64,000 bases of DNA from Lentzea californiensis (GTDB lineage Bacteria > Actinomycetota > Actinomycetes > Mycobacteriales > Pseudonocardiaceae). Position 1 is the stretch's first letter. Each line of letters begins with the position of its first letter. The position numbers were made by a program, and so were the translations under genes. Under the pieces are notes generated by a model. The model saw nothing but the letters and a program-made list of their open reading frames with translations, made no database searches and was not told where the DNA came from. The DNA lies in NCBI RefSeq assembly GCF_024648825.1, contig NZ_JANBBE010000004.1, positions 470,799 to 534,798 of the forward strand, written 5' to 3'. Below are positions 42,319 through 49,957 of the stretch, in pieces.

Positions 42319-43584
42319 GTGACTGATGACCTGCGCGATCAGGTGCACGCGGCAGCTCGCCGCGCCCGTGTCGCCGCCGACGAACTCGTCCTCGCCACCC
42401 GTGAGCGCAAGGACACCGCGCTGCTCGAGATGGCCGCCGCGCTCCGCAAGCGCGCGCCAGAGATCATCGAGGCCAACCAGAAGGACCTCGAAGCCGGCAG
42501 GGCAGCAGGTCTCCCGGACAACATCCTCGACCGGCTCACGCTCACCGAAGCCCGCGTCGACAGCGTCGCCACCGGCCTGGAAACCGTTGCGGGCCTTCCG
42601 GACCCGGTCGGTCAGGTGATCACCGGCGGCATCCTCCCGAACGGGCTGGAGCTCAAGCAGGTCCGCGTCCCGATGGGCGTCGTCGGCATGGTCTACGAGG
42701 GCCGTCCGAACGTCACGGTCGACGCCGCCGGTCTCGCGCTGAAGTCGGGCAACGCCGCGCTACTGCGGGGTTCCTCGACCGCCGAGCACTCCAACACCAC
42801 GCTCGTCGCCGTGCTGCGCGACGCACTCGAAAGCGTGAACCTGCCGGCCGACTGCGCGCAGCTCCTGCCGTGCCACGACCGCGCGTCCGTCACCCACCTC
42901 ATCACCGCGCGCGGCCTGGTGGACCTGGTCATCCCCCGCGGTGGCTCGGGTCTGATCAACGCCGTGGTCGAGCAGGCGACGGTTCCCACGATCGAGACCG
43001 GCGTCGGCAACTGCCACGTGTACGTGGACGCGCACGCCGATCTCGACATGGCCGAGGCGATCGTCCTCAACGCCAAGACGCGGCGCACGAGCGTGTGCAA
43101 CGCGGCGGAGTCCCTGCTCGTGCACAAGGACGTCGCGGCGGAGTTCGTCCCGCGCATCACCAAGGCGTTGCAGCAGGAGAACGTGACCATCCACGGCGAC
43201 GAGCAGTTCGCTCGGGAGTCCGACGTGGTGGCCGCCAACGACGACGACTGGGGTACCGAGTACCTGAGCCTCGACATCGCGGCGAAGGTCGTCGGCTCGC
43301 TGGACGAAGCCGTGAAGCACATCGCGACGTACGGCTCCGGCCACAGCGAGGCGATCGTCACGAACGACGTCACGGCAGCACGCAGGTTCACGGCCCGTGT
43401 GGACGCGGCGGCGGTGTTCGTCAACGCCTCCACGGCCTTCACGGACGGCGCGGAGTTCGGCATGGGCGCGGAGATCGGCATCTCCACGCAGAAGCTGCAC
43501 GCCCGAGGTCCGATGGGCCTGACCGAGCTGACCTCCTCTAAATGGGTCGTGTGGGGCGAAGGGCACACGCGCCCGAAGGCGTAG
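42319..43584 (+). CDS. proA: Gamma-glutamyl phosphate reductase
   Basis: 421 residues. Second step of proline synthesis: NADPH reduction of glutamyl-5-phosphate to the semialdehyde. Aldehyde-dehydrogenase fold with [23 protein letters not shown], the catalytic Cys260 in [17 protein letters not shown], and [32 protein letters not shown] near the end. The GTG at 42319 is the only plausible start; nearby ATG and GTG codons run straight into TGA. It is separated from proB by eight accessory genes. A P450 follows after 16 bases. Confidence 0.97.
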   Translation: MTDDLRDQVHAAARRARVAADELVLATRERKDTALLEMAAALRKRAPEIIEANQKDLEAGRAAGLPDNILDRLTLTEARVDSVATGLETVAGLPDPVGQVITGGILPNGLELKQVRVPMGVVGMVYEGRPNVTVDAAGLALKSGNAALLRGSSTAEHSNTTLVAVLRDALESVNLPADCAQLLPCHDRASVTHLITARGLVDLVIPRGGSGLINAVVEQATVPTIETGVGNCHVYVDAHADLDMAEAIVLNAKTRRTSVCNAAESLLVHKDVAAEFVPRITKALQQENVTIHGDEQFARESDVVAANDDDWGTEYLSLDIAAKVVGSLDEAVKHIATYGSGHSEAIVTNDVTAARRFTARVDAAAVFVNASTAFTDGAEFGMGAEIGISTQKLHARGPMGLTELTSSKWVVWGEGHTRPKA

Positions 43585-43600
43585 CTCTACGTTCGGAGAC

Positions 43601-44770
43601 ATGGCTCCCACCTATCCGTTCTCCGAAGCTGACGGCCTGACCCTCGACCCGACCTACGAACGGTTACGGCGCGACGAGCCCGTCTCGCGCGTGACGTACC
43701 CGTACGGCGGCGAGGGTTGGCTCGTCACGTCCTACGAAGAGACGAAGTTCGTCTTGGGCGACCCGCGGTTCAGCCGTGCGCGGACGGTCGGCCAGGACGT
43801 GCCGCGGATGCAGCCCCTCATCGCACCGGGCGGGTCGATCCTCACGCACGACGGTGCGGACCACTCGCGCATGCGCAGGCTGGTGTCCAAGGCGTTCACG
43901 GTGCGCCGGATCGAGGAACTGCGACCGCGCGCCCAGCAGATCACCGACGACCTGCTCGACCGCCTGGACAACCCCGGTGACCTGGTCGAGGGCTTCAGCA
44001 CGCCGTTCCCGATCACGATCATCTGCGAGCTGCTCGGCGTGCCGTTCGAGGACCGCGAGGACTTCCGCAGGTGGTCGAACCAGGCGCTGTCCACGATCGG
44101 TGGCCACACGCCGGAAGAGGCGATGGACGGCGTGGCGAAGCTGTACGCCTACTTCACCGAACTCGTCGCGAAACGCCGTGCGCACCCCACGGACGATCTG
44201 ATCAGCGCGCTCGTCGCCGCACGGGACAACGAGGACCGGCTGAGCGAGGACGAACTCGTCCGGTTCGGCATCACGTTGCTGGTCGCGGGCCACGAGACGA
44301 CGGCGAACATGCTCGCCAACAGCGTTGTGACGCTGTTCGAGCACCCGGACGCCATGAAGAGCCTGCGTGAGGCCCCCGGCAAGCTCCCGAACGCCATCGA
44401 GGAGCTGCTGCGGTTCATCCCGCTGGGCAGCGGCGCCGGCTTCCCGCGCATCGCGACCGAGGACGTCCAGGTCGGCAACGCGTTGGTGAAAGAAGGCGAC
44501 ACCGTGCTGGTGGTCGCGTCGTCGGCGAACCGCGACGAGGCGATGTACGCCAACGGCGCCGAGCTGGCCCTGGAGCGCGAGGTCGGCCAGCACCTGCAGT
44601 TCGGGCACGGCATCCACTTCTGCCTCGGCTCGCAGCTCGCGCGGATGGAACTGCAGGTCGCGCTGGGCACGCTGCTGCGCCGCATGCCCGGTCTGCGGCT
44701 CGCCGAACCCGTCGAGTTCCGCAAGGGTTCCCTGGTCAGGGGCCCGTTGAGGCTCGTCGTGGCCTGGTGA
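43601..44770 (+). CDS. Cytochrome P450, CYP105/107-like
   Basis: 389 residues, the usual size of soluble actinobacterial P450s. FGITLLVAGHETTANMLANSV is the I-helix, IEELLRFIPLG holds ExxR, and FGHGIHFCLGSQLARMEL is the heme loop with the ligand Cys. LTHDGADHSRMRRLVSKAFT is the conserved C-helix heme-propionate region. It lies 16 bases after proA in the same direction, so it may be co-transcribed with it. No redox partner is near. Substrate unknown. Confidence 0.95.
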   Translation: MAPTYPFSEADGLTLDPTYERLRRDEPVSRVTYPYGGEGWLVTSYEETKFVLGDPRFSRARTVGQDVPRMQPLIAPGGSILTHDGADHSRMRRLVSKAFTVRRIEELRPRAQQITDDLLDRLDNPGDLVEGFSTPFPITIICELLGVPFEDREDFRRWSNQALSTIGGHTPEEAMDGVAKLYAYFTELVAKRRAHPTDDLISALVAARDNEDRLSEDELVRFGITLLVAGHETTANMLANSVVTLFEHPDAMKSLREAPGKLPNAIEELLRFIPLGSGAGFPRIATEDVQVGNALVKEGDTVLVVASSANRDEAMYANGAELALEREVGQHLQFGHGIHFCLGSQLARMELQVALGTLLRRMPGLRLAEPVEFRKGSLVRGPLRLVVAW

Positions 44771-44778
44771 GAAAAATC

Positions 44779-44939
44779 TTGGGCCAGTCGCGTAATGGGG
44801 GAGCGGCCCGCGCGTTCCTCCTATGCGCGCGGCTTTGCTTCGGGGTGAGCCGCGACCCGAACGGCTCGTCCTCCCCCTGAGCCGTGCGGTGTGATCAGCA
44901 CGACCGGCGTTGGGCCACGGGAGCGGCCCGACGCCGGTC
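44779..44939 (+). repeat. Repeated hairpin element upstream of nadD
   Basis: TTGGGCCA then GGGAGCGGCCCG occurs twice: at 44779-44786 with 44799-44810, and at 44910-44917 with 44919-44930. Each unit pairs GGGCC with GGCCC. The second is extended to a 15-base-pair stem (44902-44916 with 44925-44939, one G-U) that ends one base before a TACGCT hexamer (44940-44945). The 181-base gap between the P450 and nadD also holds a CGGCTC/GAGCCG hairpin (44858-44881 region). No gene is seen in it. Confidence 0.55.
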
Positions 44940-44951
44940 TACGCTGTTTTG

Positions 44952-45533
44952 ATGCGCATCGGCGTCATGGGTGGCACGTTCGATCCCATCCACCACGGCC
45001 ACCTCGTGGCCGCCAGCGAGGTGCAGGCCAGGTTCGACCTGGACCGCGTGATCTTCGTGCCGACGGGTCAGCCCTGGCAGAAGGCGTCGCGGGAGGTCTC
45101 CGCTCCCGAGGACCGCTATCTGATGACGGTCATCGCCACGGCCTCGAACCCCCGCTTCTCGGTCAGCAGGGTCGACATCGACCGTGACGGCCCCACGTAC
45201 ACCGTGGACACGCTCTCAGACCTCAAGAAGCAGTACCCGGACGCCGACCTGTTCTTCATCACCGGTGCGGACGCGCTGGAGCAGATCCTGTCGTGGAAGC
45301 GCGCGGCGGACGCGTTCGAGCTCGCCCACTTCATCGGTGTCACCCGTCCGGGCTACACGCTGAACGACCGCCACCTACCGCCCGGCTCCGTGTCGCTCGT
45401 CGAGGTCCCCGCCATGGCGATCTCTTCGACCGGATGCCGCGCGCGTACTGCATCCGGACAGCCCGTTTGGTACCTGGTCCCCGACGGTGTCGTCCAATAC
45501 ATCGCAAAAACAGGCCTGTACTCCGAGTCGTAA
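44952..45533 (+). CDS. nadD: Nicotinate-nucleotide adenylyltransferase
   Basis: 193 residues. It makes nicotinate adenine dinucleotide in NAD synthesis. [23 protein letters not shown] is the nucleotidyltransferase motif (GGTFDPxHxGH), and the C-terminal [13 protein letters not shown] fits the ISSTxIR motif. The ATG at 44952 has no Shine-Dalgarno; a TACGCT hexamer seven bases upstream could be the -10 box of a leaderless transcript. In mycobacteria nadD, rsfS and gpgP are consecutive (Rv2421c-Rv2419c); here a cold-shock gene sits between nadD and rsfS. Confidence 0.95.
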   Translation: MRIGVMGGTFDPIHHGHLVAASEVQARFDLDRVIFVPTGQPWQKASREVSAPEDRYLMTVIATASNPRFSVSRVDIDRDGPTYTVDTLSDLKKQYPDADLFFITGADALEQILSWKRAADAFELAHFIGVTRPGYTLNDRHLPPGSVSLVEVPAMAISSTGCRARTASGQPVWYLVPDGVVQYIAKTGLYSES

Positions 45534-45574
45534 CCACGTTCGAGTGGATTTTGCGTGCATTGGAGCGCTCGGGG

Positions 45575-45598
45575 AGCAACAATCAGCGGGTTGTTGCT
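45575..45598 (+). promoter_or_regulatory. Hairpin in the cold-shock gene leader
   Basis: AGCAACAA pairs with TTGTTGCT (8 base pairs, 8-base loop) ending 20 bases before the TTG start and just before the GGAAGG ribosome site. The stem is AT-richer than its surroundings. It could be a regulatory leader structure, but this is inference. Confidence 0.35.
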
Positions 45599-45618
45599 GG
45601 TTCGTGGAAGGCAAGACT

Positions 45619-45822
45619 TTGGCTACTGGCACCGTGAAGTGGTTCAACGCCGAAAAGGGCTTCGGCTTCATCGCGCCCGACGACGGCTCGGCCGACGTCT
45701 TCGTGCACTACTCGGAGATCCAGTCGAAGGGTTTCCGTTCGCTCGAGGAGAACCAGAAGGTCGAGTTCGAGGTCGGACAGGGCCAGAAGGGGCCGCAGGC
45801 CCAGCAGGTCCGCCCGCTCTGA
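45619..45822 (+). CDS. Cold-shock protein, CspA family
   Basis: 67 residues, a single cold-shock domain. [33 protein letters not shown] contains RNP1 (KGFGFI) and RNP2 (VFVHYS); the end is [11 protein letters not shown]. It binds single-stranded RNA or DNA and resolves mRNA structure. I start at a TTG at 45619 because it gives the exact family N-terminus and lies seven bases after GGAAGG. It has its own terminator, so it is a monocistronic insert between nadD and rsfS. Confidence 0.95.
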   Translation: MATGTVKWFNAEKGFGFIAPDDGSADVFVHYSEIQSKGFRSLEENQKVEFEVGQGQKGPQAQQVRPL

Positions 45823-45837
45823 GGCTCCGGCACGGGT

Positions 45838-45869
45838 GAAGGCCACCTCAGGGCGCTGAGGTGGCCTTC
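45838..45869 (+). terminator. Terminator of the cold-shock gene
   Basis: A perfect 14-base-pair stem, GAAGGCCACCTCAG with CTGAGGTGGCCTTC, and a GGCG loop, starting 15 bases after the stop codon. No T-run. Confidence 0.88.
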
Positions 45870-45964
45870 GTCATGCGTGGGTGTGAAGTACCCGTTGGCG
45901 CGCGCCGGTACCCTCAGTAACTCGTGTGGGCGTATCGACGCCTGCCGGAAGTCAGAGGAGTGAC

Positions 45965-46348
45965 GTGGCAGCCACCGACGAGGCACGACGGCTGGCGCTG
46001 GTCGCGGCGAACGCAGCGGCCGACAAGAAGGCGCACGACGTGACGGTGCTCGACGTCTCCGACCAGCTCGTGATCACCGACGTGTTCGTGATCGCGTCCG
46101 CTAACAACGAGCGGCAGGTCGGCGCGATCGTCGACAACATCGAAGAGAAGCTGCGGGAGGCCGGCACGAAGCCGGTGCGCCGCGAAGGGGCCCGTGAGGG
46201 CCGGTGGGTGCTGCTGGACTTCGTGGACGTCGTGGTGCACGTCCAGCACACGGAGGAGCGCAGCTTCTACGGCCTGGAGCGGCTGTGGAAGGACTGCCCG
46301 CGCATCGAGTTCGAAGCGGACGTCCCCGCCGAGTCCACGGCTGAATGA
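45965..46348 (+). CDS. rsfS: Ribosomal silencing factor RsfS
   Basis: 127 residues. It binds L14 on the 50S subunit and blocks subunit joining when nutrients are short. AANAAADKKAHDVTVLDVSDQLVITDVFVIASANNERQVGAIVDNIEEKL and EGRWVLLDFVDVVVHVQHTEERSFYGLERLWKDCP are the conserved RsfS/DUF143 blocks. The GTG at 45965 follows AGAGGAG. gpgP-like starts eight bases after its stop. Confidence 0.96.
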   Translation: MAATDEARRLALVAANAAADKKAHDVTVLDVSDQLVITDVFVIASANNERQVGAIVDNIEEKLREAGTKPVRREGAREGRWVLLDFVDVVVHVQHTEERSFYGLERLWKDCPRIEFEADVPAESTAE

Positions 46349-46356
46349 GGTAGCTG

Positions 46357-46962
46357 ATGGCCCTGAGCCGGCTCGTGCTGTGGCGGCACGGTGAGACCGA
46401 CTACAACGCGACCGGTCGTCTGCAGGGTCATCTGGACTCGGCGCTCACCGAGACCGGCTTGAACCAGGCCAGGTTCGCCGTGCCGGTGCTCGCCGGGTTC
46501 GAACCGGAGATGGTGGTCGCCTCCGACCTGCAACGGGCGCGCAACACCGCAGGGGTGTTCACGTCGTCGACGGACGTTCCGCTGCGGATCGACGAACGGT
46601 TGCGCGAGACCCACCTGGGCAAGTGGCAGGGCCTGACCACCGCCGAGGTGGAGCAGGAGTGGCCGGGCGCCATCACCGTGTGGCGCACCGACCCGACCTA
46701 CACGCCGCCCGAAGGCGAGTCGCGCGTCGAGGTCGCCGAGCGGGCCATCCAGGTCGTGCACGAGGTCGACGCGGAGTTCTCCGAGACGGTCCTGCTCTGC
46801 GCGCACGGTGGTCTGATCAGCGCCTTGACCGGGCGGCTGCTCGAGCTGCCGGTGGAGAGCTGGTCGCAGCTCGGCGGCATCTCGAACTGCCACTGGACGG
46901 TGTTCACCCGCCGCAATGACCGGTGGCGGCTGTCGTCCTACAACGCGGGCACCACGCGTTGA
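46357..46962 (+). CDS. Histidine phosphatase, GpgP-like (glucosyl-3-phosphoglycerate phosphatase)
   Basis: 201 residues. Phospho-histidine motif RLVLWRHGETDYNATGRLQGHLDSALTETG, the second catalytic block LRETHLGKWQGLTTAEVEQEWPG and LLCAHGGLISAL near the end place it in the phosphoglycerate-mutase-like superfamily. In M. tuberculosis the gene at this place, Rv2419c, is GpgP, which dephosphorylates glucosyl-3-phosphoglycerate in methylglucose lipopolysaccharide synthesis. The same neighbours here (nadD, rsfS before; octT-like, degV after) make GpgP the best guess, though activity on other phosphates is possible. Its stop overlaps the next start. Confidence 0.85.
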   Translation: MALSRLVLWRHGETDYNATGRLQGHLDSALTETGLNQARFAVPVLAGFEPEMVVASDLQRARNTAGVFTSSTDVPLRIDERLRETHLGKWQGLTTAEVEQEWPGAITVWRTDPTYTPPEGESRVEVAERAIQVVHEVDAEFSETVLLCAHGGLISALTGRLLELPVESWSQLGGISNCHWTVFTRRNDRWRLSSYNAGTTR

Positions 46963-47672
46963 GACTGCTCGTCCTCGGGGACTCGCTGTCGTTCTTCGGG
47001 CCTTCCGGTCCGCTGCCCGCTGATCATCCACAGCTCTGGCACAACATCTGTGCCGAGGCGCTGGGTGGTTCGGCGGAGCTGGCGGCCGGGTTCGGCTGGA
47101 CGGCGCGGGACGCCTGGTGGGCGTTGACCGGCGATCCGCGGATCTGGTCTTTGCTGCCCCGTACGGACGTGCTGGTGTTCGCGGTGGGCAGCATGGACAC
47201 GCTGCCCTCGCCGTTGCCGACGTACCTGCGCGAGGGGCTGCGTTATGTGCGGCCGGACTGGCTGCGGCGGTGGGTTCGTGCGCGCTATCAGCTCGTGCAG
47301 CCCCGGTTGGCGCCTTATACGCGGGCGTCGCTGCCTCCTGCGCTGACCGCGCGCTACCTGCGGGACATGCTGCAGTCCGTGCGCAACCTCCAGTACACGA
47401 TGCCGGCGGTCGGGATCGTGCCGTCGGTGCATCGCGCGGCTACGTACGCCTACGCCCATCAGGGGCACGCGGCTGCGGTTGCGGCCGTGCGTGGCTGGGC
47501 CGCGGATGCGGACGTGCCGTTGCTGAACCTGCCCGCCGTGATCGGGGAGCACGTGCGGTCCGGTGCCGGGAACCCGGACGGGATGCACTGGGGCTGGGAG
47601 GGCCACGAGCTCGTGGGCAAGGCGATGGCCGCATTGATCTCGTCCGTGGCGTTGAGTCCCTCGGAGGAGTGA
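46959..47672 (+). CDS. SGNH-hydrolase-type octanoyltransferase, OctT-like
   Basis: 237 residues. LRLLVLGDSLSFFGPSGPLP is the GDS(L) nucleophile block; GSMDTLPSP replaces the usual GxND; the C-terminal catalytic pair is in NPDGMHWGWEGHELVG (D..H). By position (after gpgP, before degV) it corresponds to Rv2418c, OctT, which octanoylates diglucosylglycerate in methylglucose lipopolysaccharide synthesis. The start is a TTG at 46959 overlapping the gpgP stop (TTGA); the family N-terminus begins exactly there. Function by synteny is inference. Confidence 0.8.
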   Translation: MRLLVLGDSLSFFGPSGPLPADHPQLWHNICAEALGGSAELAAGFGWTARDAWWALTGDPRIWSLLPRTDVLVFAVGSMDTLPSPLPTYLREGLRYVRPDWLRRWVRARYQLVQPRLAPYTRASLPPALTARYLRDMLQSVRNLQYTMPAVGIVPSVHRAATYAYAHQGHAAAVAAVRGWAADADVPLLNLPAVIGEHVRSGAGNPDGMHWGWEGHELVGKAMAALISSVALSPSEE

Positions 47673-47692
47673 GCCCCGTAGGCTCGTCGCTC

Positions 47693-48586
47693 GTGCGCAT
47701 CTCCATCGTCACCGACTCCACGGCATACCTGCCCGAGGGGTTCGCGAAGCGCCATGCGATCACCGTGGTGCCGCTGCACGTCGCGGTGGACGGTGCCGGA
47801 CGCCTCGACGGCGTCGACTTCGGTCCTTTCGAACTGGCCAGTGCCCTCGCTGAGCACCGCCGGGTGACCACGTCACGTCCCACGCCTGGCGAGATGGCCG
47901 CCGTGTACCGCGAGGCCCTGTCGTCGTCAGATGCGGTCGTGTCCGTGCATCTCTCTCGTGAGCTGTCCGGGACGTGGGAGGCCGCACGGCTGGCGGCGGA
48001 AGAGGTCGGTCCTTCTCAGATTCGCGTGGTCGACTCGCGGTCGACCGGCATGGGCCTCGGATTCTCGGTGCTGCGCGCCTGTGCCGCCGTGGCTGCCGGG
48101 CACTCGCCCGCCGAGGTCGAGGCCGCTGCTTCCGCAGCCGCTCACCAGACGCGGATGTTCTTCTGCCTCGAGACGCTGGACCACCTGCGCCGGGGCGGCC
48201 GGATCGGTACGGCGGCGGCGCTGGTGGGGACCGCGCTGGCCGTGAAACCGTTGCTGCACATGGACGACGGCCGGATCGTCCCGCTGGAGAAGGTGCGCAC
48301 CATCAGCCGCGCGGTGGGCCGCCTGGTCGACCTGGCGGCGGCCGCGGCGGGCGACGGTCCCGTCGGACTGGCCGTGCACCACCTGGCCGCTCCCGAACGC
48401 GCCGCCGAACTGGCGACCCGCCTGGACGAACGGCTGCCCGGCTCGACGGGATGCGTGATCTCGGAGGTCGGCGCGGTGATCGGCGCGCACACGGGCCCGG
48501 GCGTGCTGGGCGTCGTGGTGTTGCCGGGAGGACCCGACAGCCTCCCACAGACCCCCGACAATTCCCCGTCCTCGAAGCCCGAGTGA
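47693..48586 (+). CDS. DegV-family fatty-acid-binding protein
   Basis: 297 residues. RISIVTDSTAYLPEGFAKRHAITVVPLHVAVDG opens the protein, then VTTSRPTPGEMAAVYREAL and VVSVHLSRELSGTWEAARLAA, and RVVDSRSTGMGLGF; these are the DegV lipid-binding motifs. The C-terminal domain has CLETLDHLRRGGRIGTAAALVG and KPLLHMDDGRIVPLEKVRT. DegV/FakB proteins bind fatty acids for a kinase; no FakA is nearby. The GTG at 47693 gives the usual N-terminus; a GTG at 47669 adds eight residues. Same place as Rv2417c. Confidence 0.93.
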   Translation: MRISIVTDSTAYLPEGFAKRHAITVVPLHVAVDGAGRLDGVDFGPFELASALAEHRRVTTSRPTPGEMAAVYREALSSSDAVVSVHLSRELSGTWEAARLAAEEVGPSQIRVVDSRSTGMGLGFSVLRACAAVAAGHSPAEVEAAASAAAHQTRMFFCLETLDHLRRGGRIGTAAALVGTALAVKPLLHMDDGRIVPLEKVRTISRAVGRLVDLAAAAAGDGPVGLAVHHLAAPERAAELATRLDERLPGSTGCVISEVGAVIGAHTGPGVLGVVVLPGGPDSLPQTPDNSPSSKPE

Positions 48587-48593
48587 TCGCGAC

Positions 48594-48620
48594 CTGTCCA
48601 CAACCCGCGAGTAATCCACA
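48594..48620 (+). promoter_or_regulatory. Two DnaA-box-like nonamers upstream of comEA
   Basis: CTGTCCACA (48594-48602) and TAATCCACA (48612-48620) each match the TTRTCCACA consensus at eight of nine positions and lie 18 bases apart on the same strand, in the gap before comEA. They could be DnaA regulatory sites; chance occurrence is possible. Confidence 0.35.
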
Positions 48621-48673
48621 GCCCCGGAGCTCACCCCACCTCCCCACCCACCCCGCTCCGTAACGTCCCTCGC

Positions 48674-49372
48674 ATGTTCCCCCGCTCCCACCAGGACTCC
48701 CTCCCGACCGAACGCCTGGCCGCCCTGGCCGACAAGGTGAGAGCCGACCCGACCCTGGTCTACGCACGATCAGAGGACTCGGACGAACACGGCTCGCCCC
48801 GCCGCCGCTTCCGCCTGCCACGCCTCCCGCGCCGCGGCCTGCTCGCCCTAGGCGTGGCCGTGGCGTGCACGGTGATAGGCCTGGGCAGCTGGTGGCAGAG
48901 CCCCGCCGCCGAACCGGCACCGGACCTGGCTCTGGTGAGTACCACGGCCCCGGCCCCCGAACTGGTCGTGGACGTGGTCGGCGAAGTGGCCAGCCCAGGC
49001 CTGATCACAGCACCGTCAGGCGCCCGGGTGGCCGACGCCATCCGCCTCGCCGGAGGCATGAAGCCGGGCACGAACCTCCACAACCTGAACCTGGCCCGCA
49101 AACTCACCGACGGCGAACAGATAGCGGTGGGCATCCCACCCCCGCTCCAGGCAGGCGCGGCTCAGGCCGGCGGGTCCCAGCCGAAGCTGAACCTGAACTC
49201 CGCCAGCGCCACCGAACTGGACGGCCTCCCCGGCGTGGGCCCGGTGACGGCTCAACGCATCGTCGACCACCGCATCCGCAAGGGCCCGTTCGCCTCGGTG
49301 GACCAACTCCGCGACGTGGAGGGCATCGGCGAATCGAAGCTGGCCAAGCTGGCCGGCCTGGTCCACACATGA
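48674..49372 (+). CDS. comEA: ComEA-like DNA-binding protein
   Basis: 232 residues. A short basic cytoplasmic start precedes one membrane helix (LLALGVAVACTVIGLGSWW, about 56-74). An SLBB-type domain follows (VVDVVGEVASPGLITAPSGARVADAIRLAGG), then a Gly/Ala linker, and the helix-hairpin-helix DNA-binding domain LNLNSASATELDGLPGVGPVTAQRIVDHR ... SVDQLRDVEGIGESKLAKL. It binds incoming DNA outside the membrane and hands it to ComEC. A comEC gene follows, as in other bacteria, but here after an unusually long 585-base gap. Confidence 0.93.
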   Translation: MFPRSHQDSLPTERLAALADKVRADPTLVYARSEDSDEHGSPRRRFRLPRLPRRGLLALGVAVACTVIGLGSWWQSPAAEPAPDLALVSTTAPAPELVVDVVGEVASPGLITAPSGARVADAIRLAGGMKPGTNLHNLNLARKLTDGEQIAVGIPPPLQAGAAQAGGSQPKLNLNSASATELDGLPGVGPVTAQRIVDHRIRKGPFASVDQLRDVEGIGESKLAKLAGLVHT

Positions 49373-49957
49373 CCCTCGCCGCCAAGGCCCTGGCCCTCTA
49401 CCACCGCTCCAGAGCCCAGTACCTCCAGCTGACCAGCCCATCCCGCTTCCCAACCGACCACAACCACCTACCCCGCCCGCTGGCCCTCGCCTTCCCTCTG
49501 CACCGCTCTCGGCCACTTGCTGGCCGCTTCCTTGGCGCCACCCCACCACCGCACCCGGCTCCACACGTTCCGCTCGCTTCTCCGCCCGTCGCCACGCAAC
49601 GGCAGTGCCGCATGTGCGCCGCAACCGTGCACCAGTCCTGAACTCCAGCTGTACCAACAAAACGGGCCGCACATCTCCCACCTTCACCACGGCCAGGCAC
49701 TACTGGCCTGCCTTCGCCTGCGTTCTGAGCCGCAGTCCCAGCCCTGAAGCCACTTCCCGTCACCGATCGGAGTCAGCCATGCCCTCAGTCCGCACCACCC
49801 GACACCCGCGCATCGACACCGCCTGGCACCACCCCACACCCAGGCACCCCCAGGCGCAGCCGCAATCCCTCCCCCACAGCACCCCAAAGCGTCCGCAGCC
49901 ACGCCAAGGCAGCCCCACCCGTGACCCGAGACCTCCCACCGGACAGGGGAGGCGCAG
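49373..49957 (+). other. 585-base C-rich, G-poor gap between comEA and comEC
   Basis: The plus strand is dominated by C with many CCAC/CACC runs and few G. Open frames exist: 49369-49641 overlaps the comEA stop and 49779-49979 (66 codons, GGAG upstream) overlaps comEC. Both give Pro/His/Arg/Thr-rich translations without coding-like codon bias, so I do not call them genes. It may be decayed sequence or a long untranslated spacer. The last bases carry the comEC ribosome site (GGGGAGG). Confidence 0.5.

Noticed and set aside
38776..44770. Two P450 genes, AraC regulator and transporter as a natural-product gene cluster
   Set aside because: No polyketide synthase, peptide synthetase, terpene cyclase or RiPP gene is present, and the P450s are on opposite strands among housekeeping genes.
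44771..44951. Possible tRNA or small RNA in the GC-rich gap before nadD
   Set aside because: Hairpins are present but no cloverleaf, T-loop (GTTCRAATC) or anticodon arm can be drawn.
49369..49641. 90-codon frame overlapping the comEA stop
   Set aside because: Pro/Leu/His-rich, no coding-like third-position bias, no recognisable motif; the ATGA overlap alone is weak evidence.
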